Shown: positions 8,705-18,876, counted from the first letter of the stretch. The stretch: 37,148 nucleotides of DNA from Peptococcaceae bacterium BICA1-8 (GCA_000802045.1 JUEF01000081.1:1-37148); one strand, 5' to 3'. The notes: generated by a model from the letters alone, not told the origin. Translations and numbers: made by a program.

Positions 8705-8799
8705 CTCTAAGAATAATGTAGAATTGAGAATTGAGAGTTTGGAATTAAAATAGTTCATATTTTTGTGCATTGAGTATAGCGAAAGGGATGATAGATAAG

Positions 8800-9513
8800 A
8801 TGAAGTTCGCTGTTATTGTGTTTCCAGGATCTAACTGTGATGCTGACTGCTTCCATGTAGTTAAGGAAGTTATGGGGCAGGAGGCAGATTATGTGTGGCA
8901 CCAGGATCAAACATTTAAAGCACAGTATGACTGCATTGTTCTTCCCGGAGGTTTTTCCTATGGAGACTATTTGCGTACCGGGTCAATTGCCAAGTTTTCA
9001 CCTATCATGATTGAAGTAATTAAATTCGCAACTCAAGGCGGACTTGTTTTGGGGATTTGTAACGGCTTTCAGATTCTCACGGAAGCTGGTTTATTACCAG
9101 GGGCATTAGTTCGGAATAAGGACTTGAAGTTTGTGTGTAAAGATACCTTTTTAAAGGTTGAAAATAATGAAACGCCGTTTACTCTTGACTATACCCAGGG
9201 TCAAGTAATCCAAGTGCCGGTGGCTCATGGTGAAGGAGCCTATGTCTGTGATGAGGCTACCTTGGAGAAACTTAAGGCCAACAAGCAAATCGTTTTTCGT
9301 TATAGTACCTCTGGTGGTGAGACCTCGCCTGAGTGTAACTTTAATGGTTCCAGCGATAATATCGCAGGGATAATTAATGAAAAGGGAAATGTTCTGGGTA
9401 TGATGCCTCACCCGGAAAGATGTGCTGAGACAGTACTAGGTAATGATCTTGGTAAACATGTTTTTACCTCTATCGTTAGCTGGTTGAAAGGGGGCAGGAG
9501 AAATGGAGAGTAA
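8800..9513 (+). CDS. purQ: Phosphoribosylformylglycinamidine synthase glutaminase subunit PurQ
   Basis: Class I glutamine amidotransferase subunit that releases ammonia from glutamine for FGAM synthase. The 237-residue protein starts [17 protein letters not shown], has the nucleophile-elbow cysteine in [12 protein letters not shown] and the His-Glu partners near the end in MMPHPERC. I chose ATG 8800 because the family starts with MKFAV. Upstream in-frame starts (TTG 8770, ATG 8788) exist, and the AAAGGG at about 8783 would suit ATG 8788 slightly less badly, so the start is not certain. It overlaps purL by 11 bases. Confidence 0.95.
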   Translation: MKFAVIVFPGSNCDADCFHVVKEVMGQEADYVWHQDQTFKAQYDCIVLPGGFSYGDYLRTGSIAKFSPIMIEVIKFATQGGLVLGICNGFQILTEAGLLPGALVRNKDLKFVCKDTFLKVENNETPFTLDYTQGQVIQVPVAHGEGAYVCDEATLEKLKANKQIVFRYSTSGGETSPECNFNGSSDNIAGIINEKGNVLGMMPHPERCAETVLGNDLGKHVFTSIVSWLKGGRRNGE

Positions 9514-11716
9514 AACAGACAATAAGCCTTGGGTTGAACTAGGACTTACTGATTATGAATATGAAATGATTAAAGGAATTTTGAGTAGAGAGCCTAACTA
9601 TGTTGAATTGGGCATGTTCTCTGTAATGTGGTCTGAGCACTGCAGCTATAAAAACTCCCGGCCTGTTCTTAAAACTTTTCCAACTAAAGGAGCTCAGGTA
9701 CTTCAGGGACCTGGGGAAAATGCCGGAGTAATTGATATAGGTGATGGGCTAGCCGTGGCCTTTAAGGTTGAAAGCCACAATCATCCTTCAGCTATTGAAC
9801 CATATCAAGGGGCTGCGACTGGTGTTGGGGGGATTATCAGAGATGTTTTTACAATGGGTGCAAGACCCATTGCCTTGTTAAATTCGCTTAGGTTTGGATC
9901 CCTTTCTAGTGCCCGATCCAGGTATCTCTTTAATGGAGTAGTTTCTGGAATTGCCGGTTATGGAAACTGCATAGGTATACCTACCGTGGGGGGAGAAGTA
10001 TATTTCCATCCGTCTTATGAAGGTAATCCTATTGTTAATGCCATGTGTGTAGGTATTTTAGAACACAAAGACCTAGCAAAAGGGGTGGCTTCCGGTGTTG
10101 GAAATCCAGTAATGGTTGTTGGGGCTAAAACCGGCCGGGATGGTATTTGTGGTGCCTCCTTTGCTTCGGAGGAGCTAAATGAAGCGTCAGAGGAAAAACG
10201 TCCTGCTGTTCAGGTAGGGGACCCCTTTATGGAAAAACTGCTGATGGAAGCCTGTCTGGAATTAATAAAAACAGGATATGTAGTGGGAATGCAGGACATG
10301 GGTGCAGCGGGGCTGACCAGTTCCTCTTGTGAAATGGCTTCAAAGGGTGACACAGGAATTGAAATGGATGTAGCCTTAATACCACGCAGAGAAAAAGGGA
10401 TGAATCCCTATGAAATAATGCTTTCTGAGTCTCAAGAGAGAATGCTGGTTGTTCCTATGAAAGGAAAAGAAGACCAAGTAAAGTCTATCTTTAAAAAATG
10501 GGGTTTGGATGCTGTAGTAGTTGGCATAGTGACAGATGATGGAATTTTGCGTATTAAAGAAGGAGAAAAGGTTGTGGCTGAGATTCCGGCCAAGGCCTTA
10601 ACGGAAATGTGTCCTGTCTTTGAGCGGGAAGCAAAGATGCCCGAGCAGCTGGCTGAAATACAAAAATGCAATCTTGGTGAGTTGCCCGAGCCCACTAATT
10701 ATCAAAAAACCTTTTTAGATTTGCTAGCTAGACCTACTATAGCAAGTAAAGAGTGGGTATATGAGCAGTACGACTATATGGTGGGAATTAATACAGTAGT
10801 TCGCCCAGGAGCTGATGCGGCGGTAGTGAGGGTAAAGGGAACGAAAAAAGGTATTGCCTTGACTATAGATTGTAACTCTCGGTATGTTTATCTTAATCCA
10901 TACGTGGGAGGAAAAATTGCGGTCAGTGAAGCGGCTAGAAACCTTGTTTGTACCGGAGCTAAACCTTTAGGAGTTACTGATTGTATAAATTTTGGAAATC
11001 CTGAAAAGCCGGAGATATTCTGGCAATTTAAAGAAGCGGCTCGAGGTATAGGAGAGGCCTGTCGTGCGTTAAATACTCCTGTTACCGGCGGTAATGTCAG
11101 CTTTTATAATGAAACAAAAGGTGAAGCGGTATTCCCTACGCCTACCGTTGGTATGGTTGGCCTGATTGATGATATCGAAAAGGTTTGTACCTTGAGTTTC
11201 AAAAATCAGGATGACTTAATCTATTTATTAGGTGAAAATAGGGATGAACTTGGTGGTAGTGAGTTTTTAGTCATGTATCATGGCTTAGAAGCAGGTATGC
11301 CGCCAGATCTTGATTTAGAAAAGGAAACTTCTCTGCAGGAGTGTACTTTAAAGTTAATAAAAGAAGATTTAATTAATTCGGCCCATGACTGTAGTGAAGG
11401 TGGATTAAGTGTGGCCTTAGCTGAATGTTGTCTGGCCGGAGGGATGGGTGCTCAGATTAGGTTGGAAGAAAGCACCTTGCGGCCCAGTTCATTACTTTTT
11501 GGGGAAACTCAATCCAGAATAATTATTAGTGTTTCCCGGGAAAATGCCGATAAAGTAAAAGCAATGGCTCAAAGCCATTCCTTACCAATAACAAAGCTAG
11601 GTGTTGCCCAAGGCAAGTCTTTAGTTATAAACGGCAATAGCTTTACCATTAATCTAACCCTTAACGAAATAGAGGCTAGATATAAGGGGGCTATACCATG
11701 TTTGATGAAAGGTTAG
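9503..11716 (+). CDS. purL: Phosphoribosylformylglycinamidine synthase subunit PurL (small type)
   Basis: ATP-dependent synthetase subunit converting FGAR plus ammonia to FGAM. At 737 residues it is the small PurL form that works with PurS and PurQ, in contrast to the roughly 1300-residue fused enzyme. Two PurM-like halves are visible. The first includes [33 protein letters not shown] and [11 protein letters not shown]. The second includes [15 protein letters not shown] and the glycine-rich [17 protein letters not shown] 9503 follows GGAG within the end of purQ, and the stop overlaps purF by 19 bases. Tight packing implies one transcript. Function is secure. Confidence 0.97.
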   Translation: MESKTDNKPWVELGLTDYEYEMIKGILSREPNYVELGMFSVMWSEHCSYKNSRPVLKTFPTKGAQVLQGPGENAGVIDIGDGLAVAFKVESHNHPSAIEPYQGAATGVGGIIRDVFTMGARPIALLNSLRFGSLSSARSRYLFNGVVSGIAGYGNCIGIPTVGGEVYFHPSYEGNPIVNAMCVGILEHKDLAKGVASGVGNPVMVVGAKTGRDGICGASFASEELNEASEEKRPAVQVGDPFMEKLLMEACLELIKTGYVVGMQDMGAAGLTSSSCEMASKGDTGIEMDVALIPRREKGMNPYEIMLSESQERMLVVPMKGKEDQVKSIFKKWGLDAVVVGIVTDDGILRIKEGEKVVAEIPAKALTEMCPVFEREAKMPEQLAEIQKCNLGELPEPTNYQKTFLDLLARPTIASKEWVYEQYDYMVGINTVVRPGADAAVVRVKGTKKGIALTIDCNSRYVYLNPYVGGKIAVSEAARNLVCTGAKPLGVTDCINFGNPEKPEIFWQFKEAARGIGEACRALNTPVTGGNVSFYNETKGEAVFPTPTVGMVGLIDDIEKVCTLSFKNQDDLIYLLGENRDELGGSEFLVMYHGLEAGMPPDLDLEKETSLQECTLKLIKEDLINSAHDCSEGGLSVALAECCLAGGMGAQIRLEESTLRPSSLLFGETQSRIIISVSRENADKVKAMAQSHSLPITKLGVAQGKSLVINGNSFTINLTLNEIEARYKGAIPCLMKG

Positions 11717-13152
11717 ATAAACTATCAGAGGAATGTGGTGTTTTCGGAATTTATGCTCCCGGTTTAGATGTTACTAGGCTGACCTATTACGGGTTATTTG
11801 CCCTGCAGCATAGAGGACAGGAAAGTGCAGGGATTGCTGTTACCAATGGCTGCGGTATTCAGTTGCATAAGGATATGGGTTTGGTAGCAGAAGTATTTAC
11901 TGAAGAAAACATTAAAAGCATGGAAGGATATATGGCAATTGGTCATGTACGGTATTCAACTACCGGTTCTAGCCTAGCTCTTAATGCCCAACCCTTGGTG
12001 TGTCGATATCTGCAGGGTAGTGTAGCTTTAGCCCATAATGGAAATCTTACTAATGCTAATGAGATGAGAGATAAGTTAGCTAATAATGGGTCTGTTTTCC
12101 AATCCACAATTGATTCTGAGTTAATAATAAATCTCATAGCCAGATATGGACAAAATTCTATTGAAGACTCCTTGTTGAAATGCATGATAGATATCAAAGG
12201 TTCTTATTCTTTAGTAGTTATGAACGAAGAAAAGTTAATTGGTGTACGGGACCCATATGGTAATAGACCCCTTTGTATTGGTAAACTTGGTGATGACGGC
12301 TATGTCATAGCTTCTGAATCCTGTGCTCTAGATACTTTAGGGGCAACATTTCTAAGAGATGTAGAGCCGGGGGAAATAGTGATAATTGACAAAAGCGGGT
12401 TGAATTCCCGTCGTATTTTCACTCAAGATCAAGGTGCGGTCTGTGTTTTTGAATATATTTACTTTGCGCGGCCTGACAGTATCATTGATGGTATCAGTGT
12501 TAACCATGCCCGTAGGAATATGGGCAAACAGCTGGCAAAAGAAGCCTTCTTAGAGGTAGATGCGGTTATTCCTGTTCCCGATTCTGGGACTGCCTCTGCT
12601 ATCGGTTATGCTGAAACCGCAGGTATTCCTTTTTCTCAAGGTTTATTAAAAAATAGGTATGCCGGTAGAACCTTTATACAGCCTGACCAGAATTTAAGAG
12701 AATTAGGTGTCAGATTAAAGCTAAATCCAATACGTCAGGAAATAGCCGGCAAGAGGGTAGCTATAGTTGATGACTCCATTGTCAGGGGGACGACTAGTAA
12801 AAAACTAGTGGAAATGTTAAGACACAATGGTGCTAAAGAAGTACACGTACTGATTAGTTCACCCCCTGTTATGCATCCCTGTTATTACGGTATTGATACC
12901 TCTGAGCGGGCAGAGTTAATTGCAGCCCAGAAAAGCTTAGATGAGATCAGAGAATATATTAGCGCTGATAGCTTGCATTATCTAAGTCAAAAAGGATTAT
13001 TTAAGGCTATGGGCAGGGATCAAGGGTTTTGCTCAGCCTGTCTTGACGGTGATTATCCTATTGTCATACCTCCACCGCAGGAGTTGGGCAAACACAGCTT
13101 AGAAACTGGTAATGGAAAGGGGGAAAAGTTATGTGCTCGAATAAGGGAATGA
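11698..13152 (+). CDS. purF: Amidophosphoribosyltransferase (iron-sulfur type)
   Basis: First committed enzyme of purine synthesis: PRPP plus glutamine to phosphoribosylamine. The chain starts with a short propeptide of 12 residues before Cys13 (SEECGVFGI), which would become the N-terminal nucleophile after cleavage. The PRPP loop is [17 protein letters not shown]. Cysteines in [18 protein letters not shown] and GFCSACLDG match the four ligands of the 4Fe-4S cluster in the Bacillus-type enzyme, a sign of oxygen-labile control. At 484 residues, the C-terminus is slightly extended and overlaps purM by 22 bases. ATG 11698 lies behind AAGGGGG. Confidence 0.97.
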   Translation: MFDERLDKLSEECGVFGIYAPGLDVTRLTYYGLFALQHRGQESAGIAVTNGCGIQLHKDMGLVAEVFTEENIKSMEGYMAIGHVRYSTTGSSLALNAQPLVCRYLQGSVALAHNGNLTNANEMRDKLANNGSVFQSTIDSELIINLIARYGQNSIEDSLLKCMIDIKGSYSLVVMNEEKLIGVRDPYGNRPLCIGKLGDDGYVIASESCALDTLGATFLRDVEPGEIVIIDKSGLNSRRIFTQDQGAVCVFEYIYFARPDSIIDGISVNHARRNMGKQLAKEAFLEVDAVIPVPDSGTASAIGYAETAGIPFSQGLLKNRYAGRTFIQPDQNLRELGVRLKLNPIRQEIAGKRVAIVDDSIVRGTTSKKLVEMLRHNGAKEVHVLISSPPVMHPCYYGIDTSERAELIAAQKSLDEIREYISADSLHYLSQKGLFKAMGRDQGFCSACLDGDYPIVIPPPQELGKHSLETGNGKGEKLCARIRE

Positions 13153-14186
13153 GTTACAGCCAAGCTGGTGTTGACATTGATAAAGGAAATCAAGCGGTTG
13201 AACTCATTAAACCTTTAGTAAAAAGCACTTTTCGCCCCGAAGTATTGACTGAACTAGGTGGCTTTGGCGGATTGTTTGCACTGGATATAAAAAAGTATCA
13301 GGAGCCTATTTTAGTTTCCGGTACTGATGGTGTAGGGACAAAGCTCAAAATTGCTTTTCAAATGAAGAAACATGATACTATCGGCATTGATGCCGTAGCT
13401 ATGTGTGTTAATGATGTTTTAGTTTCCGGAGCAGAGCCTTTATTTTTCTTAGATTATTTGGCTGTAGGCAAGCTTGAGCCTCAACAGGTAAAGGAAATTG
13501 TTGCAGGTATCGCTGAGGGCTGCCGTCAGGCTGGCTGTGCTTTAATCGGCGGGGAAACGGCGGAAATGCCCGGTTTTTACTCCGAAGGTGAATATGATAT
13601 AGCCGGCTTTGTGGTTGGAGTAGTGGATAAAAGCCAAATTATTGACGGTAGTAAAATAAAACCAGGGGACGTTATTTTAGGCTTTCCTTCTAGTGGTCTC
13701 CATAGTAACGGCTTTTCCTTGGTCCGTAAGGTATTTTTGGAGAGGGCAGGACTTTCTCTTGACGAGCATATCGAAGAGCTAGAACAAAAACTAGGTGATG
13801 CTTTATTAGAGCCTACCAGGATATATGTAGCACTAATGAAAAAAATATTAGAGCTTTATAAAATTAAAGGTTTAGCCCATATAACCGGAGGGGGATTAAC
13901 AGAGAACATACCCCGTATTTTACCAGATAACTGTCAAGCTAAAATCAGTCAAGGGTCTTGGCCGGTATTACCTGTGTTTAAGCTTTTACAAAAGCTGGGT
14001 GATATAGCTACAGAGGAAATGTATAGGACCTTTAATATGGGTATCGGCATGGTGGTAATTATGGATTCGGAAGAAGCAAGAAAGACCGTGGAGCTTTGCG
14101 AGCAACTTGGGGAGAGTATTTATCAAATTGGCAACATTTCCTCAGGTGAAAAGGCAGTAATTTATGATGAGGTTAAAGTTTTATGA
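13131..14186 (+). CDS. purM: Phosphoribosylaminoimidazole synthetase (AIR synthase)
   Basis: ATP-dependent cyclisation of FGAM to AIR. The 351-residue protein contains [62 protein letters not shown] and the late [13 protein letters not shown], all standard for PurM. I keep ATG 13131, eight bases after AAAGGGGG; ATG 13149 (MSYSQAG) would match the shorter family N-terminus but has a poorer binding site. The stop overlaps purN through ATGA. Assignment is firm. Confidence 0.97.
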   Translation: MCSNKGMSYSQAGVDIDKGNQAVELIKPLVKSTFRPEVLTELGGFGGLFALDIKKYQEPILVSGTDGVGTKLKIAFQMKKHDTIGIDAVAMCVNDVLVSGAEPLFFLDYLAVGKLEPQQVKEIVAGIAEGCRQAGCALIGGETAEMPGFYSEGEYDIAGFVVGVVDKSQIIDGSKIKPGDVILGFPSSGLHSNGFSLVRKVFLERAGLSLDEHIEELEQKLGDALLEPTRIYVALMKKILELYKIKGLAHITGGGLTENIPRILPDNCQAKISQGSWPVLPVFKLLQKLGDIATEEMYRTFNMGIGMVVIMDSEEARKTVELCEQLGESIYQIGNISSGEKAVIYDEVKVL

Positions 14187-14797
14187 GGTTGCGTATAGCA
14201 GTTTTGGCATCGAGCCGGGGCACAAATCTGCAGGCTTTAATTGATGCTCAAGAAAAAGATGAAATACCGACGAAAATTGCTGTGGTTATAAGTGATAATC
14301 CAAAGGCTCTAGCCTTGGAGCGGGCCCAAAAACATCAAATACCTGCAATTACAGTAGTCCGACAGGATTTTCCGACCCGGGAGCTTTATGAACAAGAAAT
14401 TCTAGATTTAATAAATAAATATAGCTGTGACCTTATCTGCTTAGCAGGATTCATGAGGATTTTGAGCCCATATTTTATAGGTAATTCCCAAATAAAAATA
14501 ATTAATATCCATCCTTCACTGCTACCATCTTTTCCAGGCTTAGATGCTCAACAGCAGGCTCTAGACTACGGAGTTAAATTTTCCGGATGTACGGTACATT
14601 TTGTAGATGAAGGTATGGACAGCGGCCCCATTATTTTGCAGGCTGTAGTACCAGTTTTGGTCGATGATACCGAGGAGACCCTGAGCCTGCGTATTCTAGC
14701 CGAGGAACACCGGATTTACCCGGAAGCTATCAAACTGATTGCAGAAGGCAAAGTAGAAGTAGGGGCGCGTATTGCGCGTCCGCCCTTGCATCAATAG
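14183..14797 (+). CDS. purN: Phosphoribosylglycinamide formyltransferase, with repeat-derived C-terminus
   Basis: Transfers a formyl group from 10-formyl-tetrahydrofolate to GAR. The N-terminal [18 protein letters not shown] binds the phosphoribosyl group. The catalytic Asn-His pair is in [14 protein letters not shown], and the Asp is in [13 protein letters not shown]. The loop usually written PGLHAQ reads PGLDAQ here. The last 11 residues ([11 protein letters not shown]) are encoded by a copy of a dispersed GTAGGGGCGC...GCGTCCGC repeat (14760-14785), so the natural C-terminus has been replaced. The core ends normally at about residue 193, so activity is probably kept. It overlaps purM by four bases. 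Confidence 0.95.
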   Translation: MRLRIAVLASSRGTNLQALIDAQEKDEIPTKIAVVISDNPKALALERAQKHQIPAITVVRQDFPTRELYEQEILDLINKYSCDLICLAGFMRILSPYFIGNSQIKIINIHPSLLPSFPGLDAQQQALDYGVKFSGCTVHFVDEGMDSGPIILQAVVPVLVDDTEETLSLRILAEEHRIYPEAIKLIAEGKVEVGARIARPPLHQ

Positions 14798-14836
14798 TAT
14801 CCAAAAATTGTGGACGCCCAATGGGCGCCCCTACAA
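14760..14836. repeat. Pair of inverted GTAGGGGCGC repeats spanning purN end and purH leader
   Basis: GTAGGGGCGCGTATTGCGCG followed by TCCGC (14760-14784) is mirrored by GTGGACGCCC-AATGGGCGCCCCTAC (about 14811-14835). Another copy in the first orientation lies at 16443-16467, before purD. The left arm is coding in purN; the right arm lies just ahead of the purH ribosome binding site. Confidence 0.85.
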
Positions 14837-14851
14837 AAAGAGGTGAATTCA

Positions 14852-16384
14852 ATGAAACGAGCCATAATAAGTGTTTCTGATAAAACCGGAATTATAGATT
14901 TTGCACGAAAGCTTACTGAACTGGGCTGGGAAATAGTTTCTACCGGGGGGACAGCTAAAAGCCTACAGGAAGCAGGAATAAAAGTCACTGGAATTTCTCA
15001 GGTTACAAATTTTCCGGAAATCCTAGAAGGCAGGGTTAAAACCTTACATCCTAATGTCCATGGTGGAATATTAGCTAAAGGTACTAAGGAGCACATGGAA
15101 ATTCTCAAGGAATTCGAAATTTCCCCTATTGATTTGGTAGTAGTTAATCTTTATCCATTTGAAGCAACTATCAGTAAAGAAGATGTTACTCTAGATGAGG
15201 CTGTGGAAAAAATTGATATTGGTGGACCCACTATGGTTAGGGCTGCAGCTAAAAATTTTTCTAGGGTAGCAGTAGTCGTTAATCCCCATAGGTATCAAGA
15301 AATTATTGCGCAGTTGGAGGAAAACCAAGAGATTGCTCTAGAGCTCCGAATGGACTTGGCATTAGAAGCTTTTCGGCATACTGCCCATTATGACTCAGTT
15401 ATCAGCAACTACCTTGCAGGCTTAGTTGATAACGATGCCTTTCCTCGAGACTTTATTGCTAGCGGTCAGAAAATAGGGGATCTGCGTTATGGAGAAAATC
15501 CCCATCAAAGAGCAGCTTTTTATGCCCATTCAGGAAACATTAGAGGGACCATCGCTGGGGCTAATAAGCTACAGGGCAAAGAATTATCCTATAATAATAT
15601 TGTTGATGTTGAGGCTGCCTGGTCCATTGTTCAGGAATTCAAGAATGTCCCTGCTGCTTGTATTATTAAGCATACTAATCCCTGCGGTACTGCATTAGGG
15701 GATACTTTAGAGGAGGCCTACACAAGAGCTTTAGCAGCCGATCCAGTTTCTGCCTTTGGGGGAATAATCGGATTCAATCAAGGAGTGGATTCGAAGACGG
15801 CTCTGAAGATTATCGCAACATTTATGGAAGCAGTAGTTGCTCCCGAATTCTCAAATAAGGCATTAGAAATTCTTACTGCCAAAAAAAACCTGCGTTTAAT
15901 CGAGGTAGGGCATAGTAGACCATTGAAAGACTATTGGATGGAAAAGATCAGCGGTGGTTTTTTGGTCCAAGAACGGGATAGTATAGAAATAACTAAAGAA
16001 AATCTTGAGGTGGTAACGGAGCAAAAACCTAACTCTGAAGAGCTAGCTGAATTATTGTTTGCCTGGAAGGTAGTCAAGCATGTCAAATCAAATGCTATAG
16101 TTATTAGTAGTAACAGACAAACCTTTGGAGTGGGAGCAGGCCAGATGAACCGGGTAGGTGCAGCAGTAATCGCCTTGGAACAGGCGGGGGATAAAGCTCA
16201 AGGAGCGGTACTAGCCTCTGATGCCTTTTTCCCATTTAGAGATACTATAGATGCCGCAGCCAAAAGAGGTATCAAAGCAATCATTCAACCCGGCGGCTCC
16301 ATTCGGGATGAAGAATGCATAAAAGCCTGTGATGAATATGGAATAGCCATGGTCTTGACAGGAATTAGGCACTTTAAGCATTAA
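14852..16384 (+). CDS. purH: Bifunctional AICAR formyltransferase / IMP cyclohydrolase
   Basis: Final two steps to IMP. The 510-residue protein has an N-terminal cyclohydrolase (MGS-like) domain with ISVSDKTGIIDFARKL, STGGTAKSL and GRVKTLHPNVHGGIL. A C-terminal transformylase domain has LRYGENPHQRAAFY, KHTNPCGTA and SDAFFPFRDTID. I start it at ATG 14852 (MKRAIISVSDKTG), 6-7 bases after AGAGGTG; the frame extends back to 14810, but those codons come from the GTGGACGCCC repeat. Function is secure. Confidence 0.97.
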   Translation: MKRAIISVSDKTGIIDFARKLTELGWEIVSTGGTAKSLQEAGIKVTGISQVTNFPEILEGRVKTLHPNVHGGILAKGTKEHMEILKEFEISPIDLVVVNLYPFEATISKEDVTLDEAVEKIDIGGPTMVRAAAKNFSRVAVVVNPHRYQEIIAQLEENQEIALELRMDLALEAFRHTAHYDSVISNYLAGLVDNDAFPRDFIASGQKIGDLRYGENPHQRAAFYAHSGNIRGTIAGANKLQGKELSYNNIVDVEAAWSIVQEFKNVPAACIIKHTNPCGTALGDTLEEAYTRALAADPVSAFGGIIGFNQGVDSKTALKIIATFMEAVVAPEFSNKALEILTAKKNLRLIEVGHSRPLKDYWMEKISGGFLVQERDSIEITKENLEVVTEQKPNSEELAELLFAWKVVKHVKSNAIVISSNRQTFGVGAGQMNRVGAAVIALEQAGDKAQGAVLASDAFFPFRDTIDAAAKRGIKAIIQPGGSIRDEECIKACDEYGIAMVLTGIRHFKH

Positions 16385-16519
16385 TAATGCCAGCGGCATT
16401 ATTAATGCTTAGGTTAAGGTTGAGAATATGAAACGAAAATAGTAGGGGCGCGCATTGCGCGTCCGCGGTTATTAATTCTTAACCTCAACCTTAGCCTTAA
16501 CCTGTCCCGTAGGGACATA
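16382..16519. repeat. purH-purD spacer with several inverted repeats
   Basis: TAATAATGCC-AGC-GGCATTATTA (16382-16404) is a perfect 10-pair hairpin overlapping the purH stop and lacks a T-run. Further on, TTAAGGTTGAG near 16413 pairs with CTCAACCTTA near 16483, enclosing a GTAGGGGCGCGC...GCGTCCGC repeat copy at 16443-16467. TGTCCC-GTA-GGGACA (16503-16517) forms a small hairpin just before the purD binding site. The 152-base spacer holds no gene. Confidence 0.65.
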
Positions 16520-16536
16520 ATTCGGAGGTGATATTT

Positions 16537-17799
16537 TTGCGTATCTTTGTAATAGGGGGCGGGGGCAGGGAACATGCCCTAGTCTGGAAATTCAGGCAGA
16601 GCCCTCAGGTCGAAGAAATTTACTGTGCTCCAGGTAATGCAGGTATAGCTGAATTGGCAAAATGTGTTGATATTGGAGTTGAAGATATAAGCTCATTACT
16701 GAAATTTGCTCTGGAGGAGAAAATAGATTTAACAGTTGTGGGGCCGGAAGGACCGCTGACGCTTGGTATAGTTGATAAATTCCAAGCTGAAGGATTAAGG
16801 GTTTTTGGCCCCTCGCAAAAAGCTGCGGAAATTGAAGGCAGTAAAGCCTTTAGTAAAGAATTGATGGCAAAATACAATATACCTACAGCAAAGTATCTGG
16901 TCTTTACTGATAGTAAACAGGCTTGTCAAGCTATAGATGAGATAGGTATACCCTGTGTTGTGAAGGCAGATGGTTTAGCTGCTGGTAAAGGGGTCATAAT
17001 TTGTTTTTCAAAGGAAGAGGCAATAACAGCGATAGAAGAAATTCTGGTGAAAAACAAGTTTGGAAAAGCCGGGGAAAAAGTGGTAATTGAAGAGTACTTA
17101 GTCGGGCAGGAAGTAAGTATGCTGGCTTTTACTGATGGAAAAACAGTTATCCCTATGGTTTCTGCTCAAGACCATAAAAGGGTGTTTGATAATGACCAGG
17201 GTCCTAATACTGGTGGAATGGGTGCATATTCGCCCGCTCCTGTTTATACTCAGGAAATTCATGAAGTGGTGCTTAAAGATATTCTAGAAGCCACGGTTCA
17301 GGCTATGGCTGAGGAAGGGCGTCCTTTTCAAGGAATACTTTATGCTGGTTTGATGCTAACCGAAGCGGGTCCTAAAGTCTTGGAGTTTAATGCTAGGTTT
17401 GGTGATCCAGAAACTCAGGCTGTTCTACCCCGTCTGAAAAGTGATCTTATCGATATCATGGAAGCTGTAGTTGATGGAGAGCTTGATAAGGTAAGTGTAG
17501 AATGGTTTGTCGAGGCAGCGGTCTGTGTAGTAATGGCAGCTGGTGGATACCCGGAGGAATACGAAAATGGAAAGATAGTTTCTGGCTTGAAAAATGTACC
17601 TGAAAGTGTATTAGTTTTCCATGCTGGTACGAATAAAGCAGAGGAATATATCTTAACAAACGGCGGCAGGGTTCTGGGTGTTACTGCTTTGGGAATGGAT
17701 ATAAAAGAAGCTATAAACAAAGCATATCAAGGAGTGGAGCAAATAAGCTTTGAGGGAGCACATTATCGGAGAGATATTGGTGCTAAGGCATTAGTTTAA
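16537..17799 (+). CDS. purD: Phosphoribosylamine-glycine ligase (GAR synthetase)
   Basis: ATP-grasp ligase joining glycine to phosphoribosylamine, the second step of the pathway. The 420-residue protein opens RIFVIGGGGREHALVWKF. It has the ATP-grasp segments PCVVKADGLAAGKGV and VVIEEYLVGQEVSM, and PVVSAQDHKR-like IPMVSAQDHKRVFD, GPNTGGMGAYSP and LEFNARFGDPETQ. I choose TTG 16537, eight bases after GGAGG (16524-16528); the GTG at 16528 overlaps the binding site itself. A terminator follows at 17817, closing the pur operon. Function is secure. Confidence 0.97.
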   Translation: MRIFVIGGGGREHALVWKFRQSPQVEEIYCAPGNAGIAELAKCVDIGVEDISSLLKFALEEKIDLTVVGPEGPLTLGIVDKFQAEGLRVFGPSQKAAEIEGSKAFSKELMAKYNIPTAKYLVFTDSKQACQAIDEIGIPCVVKADGLAAGKGVIICFSKEEAITAIEEILVKNKFGKAGEKVVIEEYLVGQEVSMLAFTDGKTVIPMVSAQDHKRVFDNDQGPNTGGMGAYSPAPVYTQEIHEVVLKDILEATVQAMAEEGRPFQGILYAGLMLTEAGPKVLEFNARFGDPETQAVLPRLKSDLIDIMEAVVDGELDKVSVEWFVEAAVCVVMAAGGYPEEYENGKIVSGLKNVPESVLVFHAGTNKAEEYILTNGGRVLGVTALGMDIKEAINKAYQGVEQISFEGAHYRRDIGAKALV

Positions 17800-17816
17800 A
17801 ATTTTCCACTAGGGGC

Positions 17817-17845
17817 AAAAGAGCTTGGCTCAGCCAGTCTCTTTT
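17817..17845 (+). terminator. Terminator after purD
   Basis: AAAAGAG (17817-17823) pairs with CTCTTTT (17839-17845), with an inner TGGC/GCCA stem. The T-run is the end of the 3' arm. It separates the pur operon from the carbonic anhydrase gene, whose binding site starts right after it. Confidence 0.75.
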
Positions 17846-17862
17846 AGGGGAGGATGAAAATA

Positions 17863-18423
17863 ATGAGCCTAGAAGACATTTTAAAATTTAATACCGAGTT
17901 TGTTGAAAGTAAAAAGTACACAGCTTTTCAAACTACTAAATTCCCAGATAAAAAGATAGTTATTTTAACCTGTATGGACACCCGGTTAACTGAATTGCTT
18001 CCTAAAGCTATGGGCCTAAAAAATGGAGATGCAAAAATTATCAAAAATGCTGGTGCAGTTGTATCCCATCCTTTTGGCAGCATTATGCGTAGCATTATGA
18101 TAGCTGTTTATGAATTAAGGGCCGAAGAGATTTATGTAGTGGGTCATCACGATTGTGGGATGTCCAATTTAGATTGCGATAAGATTCTTGCTGCTATGCA
18201 AAAGAGAAACATTTCTAAGGAACGGATCGATACCTTAGAGCGGGCGGGTATTAATTTACGAGAGTGGCTAAAAGGCTTTGATAGTGTTGAAGAAAGTATT
18301 AAGTCCACTGTAAGAATAATTAAACAGCATCCGCTATTAGTCAGTGACATAGTTGTTAATGGATTAATAATGAATCCCGAGACAGGTAAATTAGATTTAG
18401 TCATTGACGGTTCTCAGGAATAA
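17863..18423 (+). CDS. Beta-class carbonic anhydrase
   Basis: Zinc enzyme interconverting CO2 and bicarbonate in the cytosol. The 186-residue protein has the beta-class zinc and catalytic residues: Cys37, Asp39 and Arg41 in TCMDTRLTELLP, then His95 and Cys98 in VVGHHDCGM. It resembles the YtiB-type short bacterial form. GGGGAGG (17847-17853) touches the first ATG (17854), so ATG 17863, nine bases further, is the likelier start. It lies directly downstream of the pur operon and has its own terminator. Co-location with a PurE lacking PurK suggests, but does not prove, that it helps supply inorganic carbon for AIR carboxylation. Confidence 0.93.
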   Translation: MSLEDILKFNTEFVESKKYTAFQTTKFPDKKIVILTCMDTRLTELLPKAMGLKNGDAKIIKNAGAVVSHPFGSIMRSIMIAVYELRAEEIYVVGHHDCGMSNLDCDKILAAMQKRNISKERIDTLERAGINLREWLKGFDSVEESIKSTVRIIKQHPLLVSDIVVNGLIMNPETGKLDLVIDGSQE

Positions 18424-18466
18424 AAAATGTTTTGACTTAAGTCAATATTTAATCGCTTACAAAGAG

Positions 18467-18496
18467 AAAACCTCCTGTTGCCCAGGAGGTTTTAAT
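18467..18496 (+). terminator. Intrinsic terminator after carbonic anhydrase
   Basis: AAAACCTCCTG (18467-18477) pairs with CAGGAGGTTTT (18483-18493) around a five-base loop, followed by AATTAAT. Confidence 0.9.
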
Positions 18497-18816
18497 TAAT
18501 ATTAAAAAGGGGAGGATGAAGAGAAAAAAACTGAGATTGACTGAATTTATTTATAATATATCAGAAGAATTAGGTATTGTAAACATATAATATTATAATA
18601 TTTGAAACTCGAATAGTTTTTCTTAATAGATTGACAATTTAGATTGGTTTAGTAGAATTTCAGCTTTTTTTGATAATATATTGTGAATTAAGTGGGGCTG
18701 TTGAATGTGTAGGAAACCCATATAAAAACTGAGCTTTTGCTTTTTTGGGATTAGAAGTGCCTTGAAATAGGGGTTTCCTGACTTATCGAACATGGGAAAA
18801 ATGTTAATAAATAATA
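18497..18816. other. AT-rich intergenic stretch with a distant inverted repeat, no gene
   Basis: A GGGGAGG followed by ATG at 18516 opens only a 25-codon frame, which I do not accept as a gene. AGGAAACCC (18711-18719) and GGGTTTCCT (18771-18779) form a 9-base inverted repeat around 51 bases and could be remnant ends of a small mobile element. No transposase frame is visible. An AATATTATAATATT-like palindrome lies near 18590. Confidence 0.4.
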
Positions 18817-18845
18817 TTGACGTATTATTCTGAAAATATTACAAT
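18817..18845 (+). promoter_or_regulatory. Sigma-A-type promoter P1 of the sugar cluster
   Basis: TTGACG (18817-18822), a 17-base spacer and TACAAT (18840-18845). The spacer shares TTCTGAAAATAT with the second promoter downstream. Confidence 0.75.
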
Positions 18846-18856
18846 AAAATAAGCAA

Positions 18857-18876
18857 TATAATATTGCAATATTATA
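18857..18876. promoter_or_regulatory. Perfect 20-base palindrome just downstream of P1 (candidate operator)
   Basis: TATAATATTGCAATATTATA is a perfect dyad covering the expected transcription start region of P1. Its AATATTGCAATATT core recurs after P2 at 18954-18967. No regulator gene is in the window. Confidence 0.6.

Noticed and set aside
14810..14851. Extended N-terminus of PurH (MDAQWAPLQKEVNS)
   Set aside because: These codons are part of a dispersed repeat and lie upstream of a good ribosome binding site for ATG 14852.
18516..18590. Short frame after GGGGAGG reading MKRKKLRLTEFIYNISEELG and ending soon after
   Set aside because: The ribosome binding site touches the ATG, the frame has only about 25 codons, and no family is recognisable. 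It could be a regulator remnant but cannot be supported.
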